From: Lamellibrachia satsuma
Taxonomy: Eukaryota; Annelida; Polychaeta; Sabellida; Siboglinidae
Length of the DNA: 64,000 nucleotides
NCBI GenBank assembly: GCA_033239005.1
Contig: BSQZ01000018.1
Coordinates: forward strand, 5,219,536 to 5,283,535
Direction: 5' to 3'
Of the stretch, positions 37,056 to 43,400 are shown one piece after another (the first letter of the stretch is position 1; each line of letters opens with the position of its first letter). The notes under the pieces are model-generated. The model saw only the letters and a list, made by a program, of their open reading frames with translations, was not told where the DNA came from and did not search any database. A program made the translations under genes and the position numbers.

Positions 37056-39690
37056 CTTATAAACCAATAGGGTAAGTGTAGGTAAGGGTAAACTCTAAAT
37101 TTTTTATTTCCCAACAGAAAATAGTTAGACTAAAATAAACACGAAGGCCTTGCTGTGTTTACAAGGGGCGTTTCTGGGGGTGTGGTGGGGTAATGGTTAG
37201 AATGTCCGGCTATCAATCGAGAGAATGCAGGTTTGAATCCTTTTGCTGCTGTTTTGAAGCTTTGACAATGTTGCCTCATCTGTATGAACGAGTACCTGCC
37301 TACAGACAGAGGTGGATATGTGAATGAATAATCTTCACCCAGTAAATGCAGCATGGCTGAATGCTTCCCAAAGAAGTCGAGATGATGTTGGAATAAACAG
37401 GTCTGCCGGGGGTGAATTGTAAAGTGCTTTGAGCAGTTCCAGTGACTGGATACCATGTTATATCAGAAAGCACCTTTTTCCAGCATTGACTTGCTTATTA
37501 CCTGGTATGAGTGTTCACCTTAATCTAATTCATTAACTAGTACTACCCAAAGGTTTGTCAGTTAGCTTGTGTTAGCATGAGCCACACCTGATCTGTGTGT
37601 CCTCTGCAGCATTCAGCTTGAAGACATCATCGAGTTGTGACGTCCAAATGACTGTATTAATTGTGGCTGGGTCATCCCTGGGAACTTCATCTGGGATCTT
37701 TACTGCTGACGACGTCAAACTGACTGTCTGCTTGAAATAACTGTGGTGGCAATAGCAAGCGCCTGGTCAATGTCCAGCCAACCATACAGTACACACAATG
37801 GAGTATGACATGTGCTCACATATGAATCTTTCAATGCAGCTACATATTTGTTTAATGTTTCTCCTTATATATATGTTCCATTTGCCACAACAATTAAATA
37901 CTAATTAATACAATACATAATAAGTTGCATAAATATTATTATACTAATACATTAGTAAGAACTAGTCAACATATAGTTTCATTTCGCATTCATATGTCAT
38001 ATTGTTGTCACTTTTTGTGTTCTAATATATGTATAATAACACCATTCTACAAAGAAATTATTATTATTTTATGAAAAGATACTGACGGACTGAAGCCAAG
38101 GTCTTTGGGGAGTCTTGATGGGATGTCTGTATCACGATACATCTCCAAGCCGACCTTGGTCAGTTTTGGAGGAATAGTTGCATTTGCAAGTAACATTCTA
38201 TCATATGCTTCCACCGCTTTTTCGGCGATTCTCTGCAAATACACACTCAATTATTTTCTTTAAACTTTAGAACTTTATGTTTACCTAACAATATACCACG
38301 TCAACTTGATAGCCTATTCAGATTCAACTATGAGGTAAGGGTAACTTTTTTCTAACTGACCTGCTCTCGTGTGCAGAGTTTGGGATTGATATCTAAAGGC
38401 GCAAACATCCACTGATAAAATAGCCATTGATGGTGTACACACATATATAACAAAACACCACATTCCTCACAGCTGGTTCAAATAAGATCCACATTTTATA
38501 GATGGTACCTTTCCAAGCATATTAATCTTAATAAATGCTTAATAATAATTGCATAAATTGCATATAAATAAATCAAATTATGCCCAGATCTGTACAGCTA
38601 TCTATAAAAAGATGCAGGCTTCTTTAACCAATCATGTTGTATGTAACTGACCCGTGCAGTGATCTTCTTGCTGTGGAAATAGTTCCCGAGACTCTCTTTC
38701 ACCTGTCTCATGAGAACATCACCATCCTTCTCCTCAAATGTGTAGTTGGCCGTGTCAAACAAGCTCTGTGTGTACTCGCGCTTAATGCCCTCACTCGCCA
38801 GCTGTCGGAGGACACACACAGTACTGCAGCTATCATATAATTCAGTAAATCATTCAGTCAATTTCCACAGTGATAACAATTTACAACCAATACTTCCTCT
38901 GTGTGCCGGTAGGGATCATAGTGGCCTAGCGAGTATTCAGTTTCTAAGCTCATGCTAACCACTCACCAATGGCTAAAAATATTAAATTTGGCTAAACAAA
39001 ACAGAAGACCTTTTGCCAGTTTGGCTGGAAACAGTAGGTTGGCTAAAAAAAATCACAATTACCCAAATAGCTAAACAATAAAAATATTAGATTGAGCCAT
39101 GAGTTTACTTGCTCTTTTTGCATTCTTTCCAGGTTATTGGTGTAACAAAGATACAAACACGGCTAAAGATGACTGCATGTCGGAAGACAGCAAAAGTATT
39201 TTGGAAAGATTAAATTCTACCAGTTTATCCTAAGAAAAGACTGATGAAATGGTGTGCCCACAGAACATATGACAAGGCTTCTAGGAAGGCACCTAGACAA
39301 ATATAATAGCATTTTCAGATTATGTCACTTTATGCATAGAAAATTCAAGTTGTAATCAATATTCAGTGCATTTTACCTTGGAACAATCCAAATAATTATG
39401 ATACGTTTTTCTGCGCTCTACACTGCGCCCTACGTAAGCATAGCAAGAACAATGACAAATCGCATGTTAGTTAAGGTCCAGACTCCTACTGGCCACTCAC
39501 CTGCAGTATGTAGTTCTGAATAAGCATGGCCCAGTTCTGGACATCTCCAGCCAGTGTTCCATCTTCAGCCTTCTGGTACCAGTGTTGATTGTCACCGACC
39601 AGGGTTTGTGATGACAGCAGCAGCCACAGGCAAATGTACTGAGACGTTGACATTGTCAATATGTAGTTACAGATATCTACTTTGATCTGC
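16206..39690 (-). CDS. VWFA and cache domain protein, alpha2-delta-like (C-terminus incomplete)
   Basis: Seventeen exons, 5' to 3': 39690-39501 (ATG at 39653), 38801-38652, 38232-38087, 37740-37588, 36854-36690, 36209-36081, 35387-35289, 34747-34626, one of 30826-30723 or 28084-27981, 27496-27243, 26090-25946, 23870-23724, 20917-20831, 20407-20073, 18466-18252, 17642-17438, 16416-16206. Phases agree at every junction and give 940 residues without a stop. Residues 1-20 form a signal peptide (CLWLLLSS core). Then come a VWA_N-type region ending DPRVRPWYIAATGGPKDV, a VWA domain with MIDAS motif DCSLS (254-258) and FVTDGKD in exon 8, and cache-like domains (GIDATLEETE with IFHPRLKP; RSWYKRA with AYMDAAGVGK). 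It resembles invertebrate CG16868-type proteins and calcium-channel alpha2-delta subunits: extracellular, probably membrane-anchored. Ligand and channel partner cannot be told from sequence. Exon 17 ends in phase 0 (YAPK, donor gtatgt), so at least one exon is missing. Confidence 0.88.
16553..17062. repeat. 49-bp minisatellite with E-box and AP-1-like motifs
   Basis: Ten copies of a 49-bp unit containing gcagcaaggtcacgtgactc, between exons 17 and 16 of the VWFA/cache gene. Nine of ten units keep CACGTG (first at 16581; the one at 16679 is cacatg) and eight of ten overlap it with TGACTCA. Motif presence is seen directly; regulatory use is inference. Confidence 0.95.
17438..18466 (-). CDS. VWFA/cache gene exons 15-16 (distal extracellular region)
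   Basis: Exon 15 (18466-18252, 71 full codons) reads SWYKRATSNPSKTSISTAYM then DAAGVGKIITIS, the conserved end of a cache-like domain, and a Cys-rich stretch GGCRCNTDEDC. Exon 16 (17642-17438, 67 full codons) starts CCYVSQAPG and has further Cys (SCGQKYSCPDGEPDC). Cysteine density suggests disulfides in an extracellular compartment. The intron between them holds a complete Tigger-like MITE. Confidence 0.88.
18015..18126 (+). mobile_element. Tigger/pogo-like MITE, complete
   Basis: A 112-bp element with near-perfect terminal inverted repeats: left TACAGTGGATTTTGCTTAAC, right end (inverted) TACAGTGGACTCCGCTTAAC. The TA at each outer edge fits a pogo/Tc1-type target duplication. It lies in intron 15 of the VWFA/cache gene. 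A split relative is at 6368-6480 plus about 7275-7315. Confidence 0.85.
18712..19000. repeat. 31-bp minisatellite
   Basis: About nine copies of tgacttacttggtggggtcg plus tatgtgcgggt in intron 14 of the VWFA/cache gene. On the gene's strand each unit contains a donor-like GTAAGT (CAAGTAAGTCA). Confidence 0.93.
19368..19670 (+). mobile_element. Dispersed repeat R1, copy 2
   Basis: Matches 1985-2305 and 44865-45195 through cctccattgatttag, a tatacttttataaaaatc block and caaaattaaataacagattt. Its 3' end (gcatggcatagtggatacc) is the unit of the 25-bp array that follows. Confidence 0.6.
19654..19955. repeat. 25-bp minisatellite
   Basis: Twelve nearly identical copies of ggcatggcatagtggatacc plus agata, continuing from the end of repeat R1. 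Open frames on the minus strand only mirror the array. Confidence 0.97.
20073..20407 (-). CDS. VWFA/cache gene exon 14
   Basis: The longest exon found (335 bp, 111 full codons, starts VFRRAQEPSDKSRYDKSYFN, ends in phase 2). Borders are cctgttag and gtgggt. The reading frame continues exactly into exon 15. The segment lies between the two cache-like regions; KCHCDPNAYFYDDDLARKTL and a Gly-rich CEGGGKYQKG suggest an extracellular domain. Preceded by exon 13 (20917-20831, IAATYYYAALNDSEYAFAFS). Confidence 0.88.
21390..21715. mobile_element. Fold-back element (long inverted repeat)
   Basis: Arms of roughly 100-115 bp, 21390-21510 and 21612-21715, are inverted copies: acttactttctg...ccaaactttt...catatatctacca...acacatgtgacgtg...attactcttacttcc pairs with the right arm. 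The loop of about 100 bp holds a smaller palindrome around agctagg. This is the structure of a MITE or foldback transposon in intron 12 of the VWFA/cache gene. Class not determined. Confidence 0.65.
22204..22440 (-). other. Unassigned open frame
   Basis: A 78-codon minus-strand frame starts right after an acceptor-like gaagcacag and ends in TAG. It lies in intron 12 of the VWFA/cache gene, whose flanking exons already join in phase 0. The product is not recognised; a cryptic terminal exon or a retrocopy fragment is possible, and chance is just as likely. Confidence 0.2.
22730..23400 (+). pseudogene. LINE fragment, reverse transcriptase C-terminal part, family X
   Basis: A 170-codon open frame (22775-23287) without frameshifts carries the C-terminal region of a CR1/L2/Jockey-type reverse transcriptase: PLYKAIVTPHLEYCIQAWRP, TLEHIQRRATKMI, LTTLETRRLRGDQIEVFKIL, INEWNKLS and a final LRRAGYK. 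The polymerase core is missing, so it is a 5'-truncated insertion. The 3' tail (gccaatggcttccttgtcca, tgccatctgggcctttggct) recurs at 62250-62420 and 63640-63830, and the same region lies antisense in both units of the 27.8-33.4 kb duplication. It is the best preserved copy here. Confidence 0.85.
23724..23870 (-). CDS. VWFA/cache gene exon 12
   Basis: Forty-nine codons, phase 0 at both ends, starting LVDDPIFIPIEQLEQKGGKP. It follows the cache motif of exon 11 (HPRLKPSTN) as in alpha2-delta-like proteins, where a DDPIF(I/V)-type segment comes right after it. Confidence 0.85.
24210..25716. mobile_element. Nonautonomous hAT-like element, family B
   Basis: About 1.5 kb bounded by CAGGGTTGactgaattactt and, inverted at the other end, CAGGGTTGgcatgtaacgaa. 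Subterminal blocks repeat acttgagtaaaagtaaaagt and acttcgttacaagtaaaagt, the style of many hAT ends. Possible target duplications match at only five of eight positions (24202-24209 and 25717-25724), so it is old. Internal open frames (24564-24860 minus; 25168-25539 plus) show no transposase motif. Confidence 0.6.
25946..27496 (-). CDS. VWFA/cache gene exons 10-11 (VWA end and first cache domain)
   Basis: Exon 10 (27496-27243, 84 full codons plus 2 bases) starts ARIFSYLTIDDGEVFPGRLA, the end of the VWA fold, and reaches the cache entry (LWTSPYLDAWGLGLMVTYVV). Exon 11 (26090-25946) continues TIGVAGIDATLEETENFLSH, then LINKQGETIFHPRLKPSTN, the conserved strand-turn-HP(x)LKP pattern of the alpha2-delta cache domain. 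The intron between them is filled by a 92-bp array. Confidence 0.9.
26133..26782. repeat. 92-bp minisatellite
   Basis: Seven tandem copies of a unit of about 92 bp (starts tgtagcatacgtatgactgt, ends ttattccagactgccaatgt). Units differ only at a few sites, such as ggacgg/ggatgg and cacg/catg, so the array is young. It occupies intron 10 of the VWFA/cache gene. Confidence 0.95.
26800..27030. repeat. GGAT-rich low-complexity tract
   Basis: Irregular repeats of tggatcatggaaaggtggat and atgg/gatg tetramers. No regular period over the whole stretch. Confidence 0.8.
27530..27895. repeat. CT-rich irregular repeat (ccatc/tctg)
   Basis: Degenerate repeats of tgtccatccatctgtctgtt in intron 9 of the VWFA/cache gene. 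Plus-strand open frames here are low-complexity artefacts. Confidence 0.85.
27981..28084 (-). CDS. VWFA/cache exon 9, copy A
   Basis: A 104-bp exon on the minus strand: acceptor attaatag, two bases, 34 codons starting YYTRSGYVPGPICKYNWSKA, donor gtatct. It is identical to copy B at 30723-30826. It enters in phase 1 from exon 8 (donor gtctgt at 34625) and leaves in phase 0 into exon 10. Joining copy B to copy A would shift the frame into a stop, so one mRNA can use only one. Confidence 0.85.
28128..28455. repeat. 18-bp minisatellite (unit A)
   Basis: About 18 copies of ccaaaacaagactacaat with a/g variation. Its counterpart in unit B is two units (36 bp) longer. Confidence 0.95.
28460..28950 (-). 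pseudogene. LINE family X fragment (unit A)
   Basis: Minus-strand remains of the same reverse transcriptase C-terminus as at 22775: VHKAIVRPHLEYCIQAWRPY followed by KKDTDTLE (about 28840-28950), then degraded and stop-ridden to about 28470. The counterpart in unit B lies at 31240-31730. Confidence 0.75.
28990..29590 (+). pseudogene. Ty3/gypsy gag-protease remnant (unit A)
   Basis: Plus-strand pieces in different frames: a zinc-knuckle-like CFNCGE (29097), then GVECSKCYQLHHFARWCKS (29131-29190), typical of gypsy gag, and a retropepsin-like region (29329 on) NTLIYTGASINVIDEEKF with later VYGSTTKIVHLGQFDA. The catalytic DTGA-type triad reads YTGA, so the protease Asp is lost; stops and frame changes also show a dead copy. 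Unit B has the same (32109 on). Confidence 0.7.
29620..29870 (+). mobile_element. LTR-like segment (unit A)
   Basis: Directly after the gypsy remains: starts near tgttagatgtttaagaaccg, contains a TATA-like gattatataagcaac about 190 bp in, and reaches tgtagtgttcttatacacgc. It looks like a retroviral-type LTR remnant, but only one copy per unit is present and the ends are not proven. Confidence 0.35.
29960..30570 (+). pseudogene. LINE reverse transcriptase fragments (unit A)
   Basis: Degraded reading LFLIYINDLPNSLKSTV, ADDTIIYMTISNSTDATALQ and LDKLATW (29970-30125), then LGVFINKTLSWNDHIDGV (about 30230-30285) and a C-terminal NNWNNLPANAATVPSLEIF (about 30480-30535). Several frameshifts. It is a different family from X. 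Unit B counterpart: 32740-33350. Confidence 0.75.
30723..30826 (-). CDS. VWFA/cache exon 9, copy B
   Basis: Base-for-base identical to copy A, with the same acceptor and donor. It is the copy nearer exon 8. Splice choice cannot be read from the sequence. Confidence 0.85.
30870..31230. repeat. 18-bp minisatellite (unit B)
   Basis: About 20 copies of ccaaaacaagactacaat, the expanded version of the array in unit A. Confidence 0.95.
31240..33350. pseudogene. TE relics of unit B
   Basis: Same series as in unit A, shifted by 2780 bp: LINE family X antisense (31240-31730), gypsy gag-protease remains (31770-32370, again with YTGA in place of the DTGA-type triad), LTR-like segment (32400-32650) and plus-strand LINE reverse transcriptase fragments (32740-33350). 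Small differences from unit A include cgt/tgt and ttc/tac changes. Confidence 0.75.
33480..33535. repeat. (TA)n microsatellite
   Basis: About 24 TA dinucleotides followed by very AT-rich DNA to 33735. Confidence 0.95.
33862..34355. repeat. 49-bp minisatellite
   Basis: Ten tandem copies of gcaactgtaccacacagtca plus tttacaactagggtacaggg and cacatacca, in intron 8 of the VWFA/cache gene. Same period as the array at 16553 but unrelated sequence. Confidence 0.95.
34626..36854 (-). CDS. VWFA/cache exons 5-8 (VWA domain core)
   Basis: Exon 5 (36854-36690) carries WQYFGSNVGLTRMYPGREWD and the boundary phrase RVRPWYIAATGGPKDV, ending IILDC; exon 6 (36209-36081) completes the metal site as DCSLS and continues MKGEKFTIAQGVAKTVINTL. 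Exon 7 (35387-35289) has VPATVAHRKDLIEKTFKLEP and GGTSEL. Exon 8 (34747-34626) has GFEVAFDLLNGKAKTG and VIIFVTDGKDTDGEE. The MIDAS is DxSxS with no substitution, so metal-dependent ligand binding is plausible. Exon 8 uses the donor gtctgt; an earlier gtcagat donor would break the frame into exon 9. Confidence 0.9.
37165..37480 (+). mobile_element. tRNA-derived SINE
   Basis: Starts with a tRNA-like head: A-box-like TAATGGTTAGAATGTC (about 37192) and B box GGTTTGAATCC (37230-37240), 35-40 bp apart as in tRNA promoters. The body follows (ggtctgccgggggtgaattg, aaagtgctttgagcagttcc). Related heads are at 1356 and 3218 on the minus strand. It lies in intron 4 of the VWFA/cache gene. Confidence 0.75.
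37588..38801 (-). CDS. VWFA/cache exons 2-4 (VWA_N-type region)
   Basis: Exon 2 (38801-38652, 50 codons) reads LASEGIKREYTQSLFDTANY and KESLGNYFHSKKITAR; exon 3 (38232-38087) reads RIAEKAVEAYDRMLLANATI with PPKLTKVGLEMYRDTDIP; exon 4 (37740-37588) reads YFKQTVSLTSSAVKIPDEVP and TINTVIWTSQLDDVFKLNAA. The order (helical N-terminus, PxxVxxxP-type linker, W-T-x-x-L-D-x-V-F motif) is that of the VWA N-terminal domain in alpha2-delta-like proteins. Confidence 0.88.
38902..39480. other. Intron 1 of the VWFA/cache gene
   Basis: No repeat array and no further exon seen. A stretch at 38970-39080 repeats ttggctaaa-type phrases loosely. Confidence 0.5.
39501..39690 (-). CDS. VWFA/cache exon 1 with start codon and signal peptide
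   Basis: The ATG at 39653-39651 opens MSTSQYICLWLLLSSQTLVG, a good signal peptide (hydrophobic ICLWLLLS, small residues before a likely cleavage near residue 20). The exon runs on to NWAMLIQNYILQ and a gtgagt donor. Upstream of the ATG, 37 bases of 5' UTR end at an acceptor (ttttccctgcag), so there is a noncoding first exon, probably near 40229. Confidence 0.85.
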
Positions 39691-40228
39691 CTGCAGGGAA
39701 AACAAAGGAGACAAATTTTAAACTACTTGTGGTCTTATGCAACTGCTAATAGGAATGGTATACTTGTTGAGTAATTTCAATACTAGAAAGTTAATGCTTC
39801 CGGGGCTAGTTTATCGACTGTAAATTTGTGAGAGAAAAAAATGTTGGGGGTAAATACTTGTGTCAACTATTTTAAGACAACTGCCCTGTCCTAGCCCTTA
39901 ATATCATAGAATGCCTCCCCTCGTCAGTACATTACATAAATGATGCCATTTTAACATATCACTGATTATGTAATGACGACTTTCTATATGGCCTTCCGCC
40001 GTCCTTATGACCCTACTCGTGTGGCACTTGGTGGACATGACATCGTCTGCTGAGATGAAAATCAAGGCAGTGTCTTATTGATTATCAATATCTTCATAAT
40101 GTCGGGTTCCTTGGTCGACAACTGACTGAATAAAACACCCCAGCAAAGACTCACTTTACTAAATGCATTAAAATGTATCACGCAGTAGCTATCATTGTTA
40201 TAATGCATGAAACTGAAAACATTCTCAC

Positions 40229-40391
40229 CTCACTTGGCGTCTTTAGCAGGCGTCTGAATCACAGGATGCTTCGAATGTGCACCGTGCATGAGTTGTTGTG
40301 ATTTACCTTTCTATCGAAGGAGGTGATTGGTCAAACATTATTAAATGGTCGATGGTTGAGAGCGATGTAATCGAGGAGCATATTGCTACAA
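40229..40391. promoter_or_regulatory. Divergent promoter region and 5' leader of the VWFA/cache gene
   Basis: A minus-strand donor (AG|gtgagaat, exon edge 40229) fits a noncoding first exon of the VWFA/cache gene, and the RIOK1 ATG is at 40392 on the other strand. The interval holds an inverted CCAAT box (ATTGG at 40326-40330) and no TATA box that I can see. A shared housekeeping-type promoter is inferred; transcription starts are not visible. Confidence 0.5.
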
Positions 40392-40444
40392 ATGGCACAA
40401 ACCGTACCCGTAGAGGGACAGTTCGACGACGCAGAGGATGACAG
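40392..40444 (+). CDS. RIOK1: RIOK1 exon 1 with GC donor
   Basis: ATG opens [17 protein letters not shown]; the exon ends GACAG with donor gcaagt, the strong consensus of GC-AG introns. A GT four bases further (CAA|gtaaaa) would put exon 2 in a frame with an early TGA. Only the GC donor gives phase 2, which the sole open frame of exon 2 needs. Confidence 0.85.
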
Positions 40445-43400
40445 GCAAGTAAAACATCAACAACGATTCGGAATTAATGAATCAGAACTTATAAAAAATC
40501 TACAGCTGGGAATGTCCAAGTCGTGTGAGCGATAATATAGAACGAGCACATGGTTGCTTCACTATTTCTCGCTGTTATTTCCAACCGTGCTCTGGTACCG
40601 TACTTGAGCCAATGTCCATTATTTTATGTTAGACAACCTCGTTGACGTTATTTGTGCAAGTGGCAGTGGTGACATTTGTTAGTTTCAGTATAGTAGATAA
40701 GATAGATGAATAATAGATAGATAATTGTTGGTATTTATATCTTAAATTGGCAAAGCAAAAGTTAAGTTCTTATATACTGGTATTTGCGCTCATAACATCA
40801 ACTTGAGCAGCATGAGGGAACACCAACTAGTGTGATCGAAATGTTCAAAATAGAACGTTTGACAGAAGCAGTTGCTTTCTATGGCTATATGCCTATGGTT
40901 GAAAAGAATTGCACTGGCTATTCGCAGAGCAGCTCTGCAAATTACAGCAAAAGTTATCCTTATTTACAGAACAGGAATCAACTAATCATTGTGGTCTTTT
41001 GTATACGTATGTAGACAATATATTTGATATGATTAATAATTATTAATTTAGTATGTTATGTTAGTATGTTGTGCCAGGATTTCAGTTATTAGTGAAGCAG
41101 AATTTAGACAGTTTTTGTTATGTCTGTTCCATGTCTGTTTGTGTTAGTATGTAGACAATATTTCAATTATTTAATATATTATGCTAGCATATGCTACAAA
41201 ATCTCATTGCAATACCATTTAATATAACAACGTTTTACAGAAATTTATTAAATTGACCAAATGAATAAACAAGATAATAACACAAGTATAGCGTTAGTGT
41301 TTTGTAACAGGATCTTGATTGATTGTATTTAGGCTAATGTGTTGTGTACAGTTTTATGTATTCAGGTCATCCGTAAAATATTGATTGATTGTATTTAGGC
41401 TAATGTGTTGTGTACAGTTTTATGTATTCAGGTCATCCGTAAAATATTGATTGATTGTATTTAGGCTAATGTGTTGTGTACAGTATTATGTATTCAGGTC
41501 ATCCGTAAAATATACTTTCGTCAGGATTTCACATGTCATTGTAAACTATGCATGGTTATTAGTTAATAAAACGCTGTCCTGGTTGTTCACTACAGTACTG
41601 CCTTGTGTTCATTCATATCTATACCATATATATAACATATACTATTCCTTATACCATAATGTGGCAGGGGTGCCAACCTCCCTCTATGGCGCTACAAAAA
41701 GTACTGTTCACGTGATAGGAAATCTGAAAGCATCTGCAGAATGACTGCCATACTTTTAGACTAGTGTAGGTTTAAAGGTACGCCTCTGTAATGAGTCTTC
41801 CCACGATTCGTAGAATAACTTGCCGTAATTCGCAGAGCTGCTCTGTGAATAACAATAACTTTTGTTGAAATTCACAAATCACGGAGGTGCTCTGAGAATA
41901 AGAACAACTTGCCGTAATTTGCAGAGCTGCTCTGAGAATAAAATTACAATTTGCCATAATTCGCAGAGTTACTCTGCAAATAAAGCCAATTGTTTCCGAA
42001 CTGCTCTGCAAATAAGAAACATTTTGGCCATTATTCGCAGAGCTGCTCTGCTAATAGTCTCTAAAAAATGAATAGCATTGAAGGAGTACATGTATATATA
42101 TTTTGCATTCTATAGGTACTAATTGTAATTTTTCCCTGTAGAACATGCCCAGAATGCATTTCGTCATCACGTGTTGGCGTTGAAGACACTACCGCAAGTG
42201 TAGAACATGGTACGTACAAGTACAAGCATATTACCAAAAATAATGTTTGTGAAATTTTTTTTCTTTTTTAAAATCATGTTTTTGTGCTAACAATGCACTA
42301 TTCAGTAAAAAAAGGTTCAGTATATAGCAGGGTTGTTTGATTTAAATCATGATTTAAATCACTCCAAAAAAATGATTGATTTATGATATTTTTTTTTTTA
42401 ATCACTGATTTATATGAATTTAACACAAATAATTGTTCACAAGCATCGAGATCAACAAAGTTTTGTGTATGTTTGAGCTATTCCCTTTCTGAATGTAGTG
42501 AAGCCACACAAACTTGTCTTCCAGAGGAAGTATCTTTTCAACTCAGAAGCCCTGAAGTCCACTGAGAGCGTGTGCTAGTTGTTACCAATTTAGTATGTTG
42601 ACTCAAGTGAGACAGCCTGGGCTACAGACTAATACTGTACTGGTTTGCAGTCTGGTTTGAGACCCTTAGAGTAGGCAGAGCCCTGGACAGGTCCTAATCC
42701 ACCTTCTCAACAAACAATAATTATCAGGGCTACAGCCACAGACACACAGCATGCTTTCCTTTCCAAGACAAATTATACAACTATGAGGTCTTGTGGACAT
42801 CTTCTAATGGGTGGATTCATCCCAATGAGTGCCATGAACAATTTAAAATTGGATCTGGCACTATATCAAATAAAATATATAATTATTATACATGTATTTT
42901 AAAACGACAGTTTTGTTGCTGTTGTAAATCAAACTATGTTATTATTATATAACCTTATATAAGCAAAAATCATGTACCCTCTGTTAAGACAAGTACCCAT
43001 ATTGATTTGAATAGAACATGTTTGAAAGAGTTTATAAATATAAAGACCTATATAAATGTCTATATACCAGATTAAAAATAAAATCAAATAAATAAAAAAA
43101 GAATATCTTTTTTAATCATGATTTTTTCAACCCTGGTATATAACAGTAGCAATGATTTGATTTGTTAAAATTTTGCTAAATTGACCAGTTTTAGGTGATC
43201 TGTTTTCTTCTGTAATGAGTGTCATACAATACAGTGAAGGAGCTGTCGCTGGAAGATGAGGAGGATGAGACTTGGGAGGAGGATGAGGAAGGTTACTCTG
43301 ATGAGGATGAAGACTACGAGTGGGAGAACACTAGTGGTGGTGAGTGGATACCAGTGTTGTTACTTCGGTAACTCAGAAGCTCACAAAGGGAGCAAGCATA

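Noticed and set aside
16206..39690. Calling the minus-strand gene a classical CACNA2D1-4 orthologue
   Set aside because: Domain order and MIDAS fit the superfamily, but the sequence between and after the cache-like regions resembles the CG16868/CACHD-type group more, as far as memory allows; kept at family level.
41830..42055. CRISPR-like array
   Set aside because: Palindromes with spacers superficially resemble one, but spacers are related to each other, repeats are degenerate, and the host is an animal intron.
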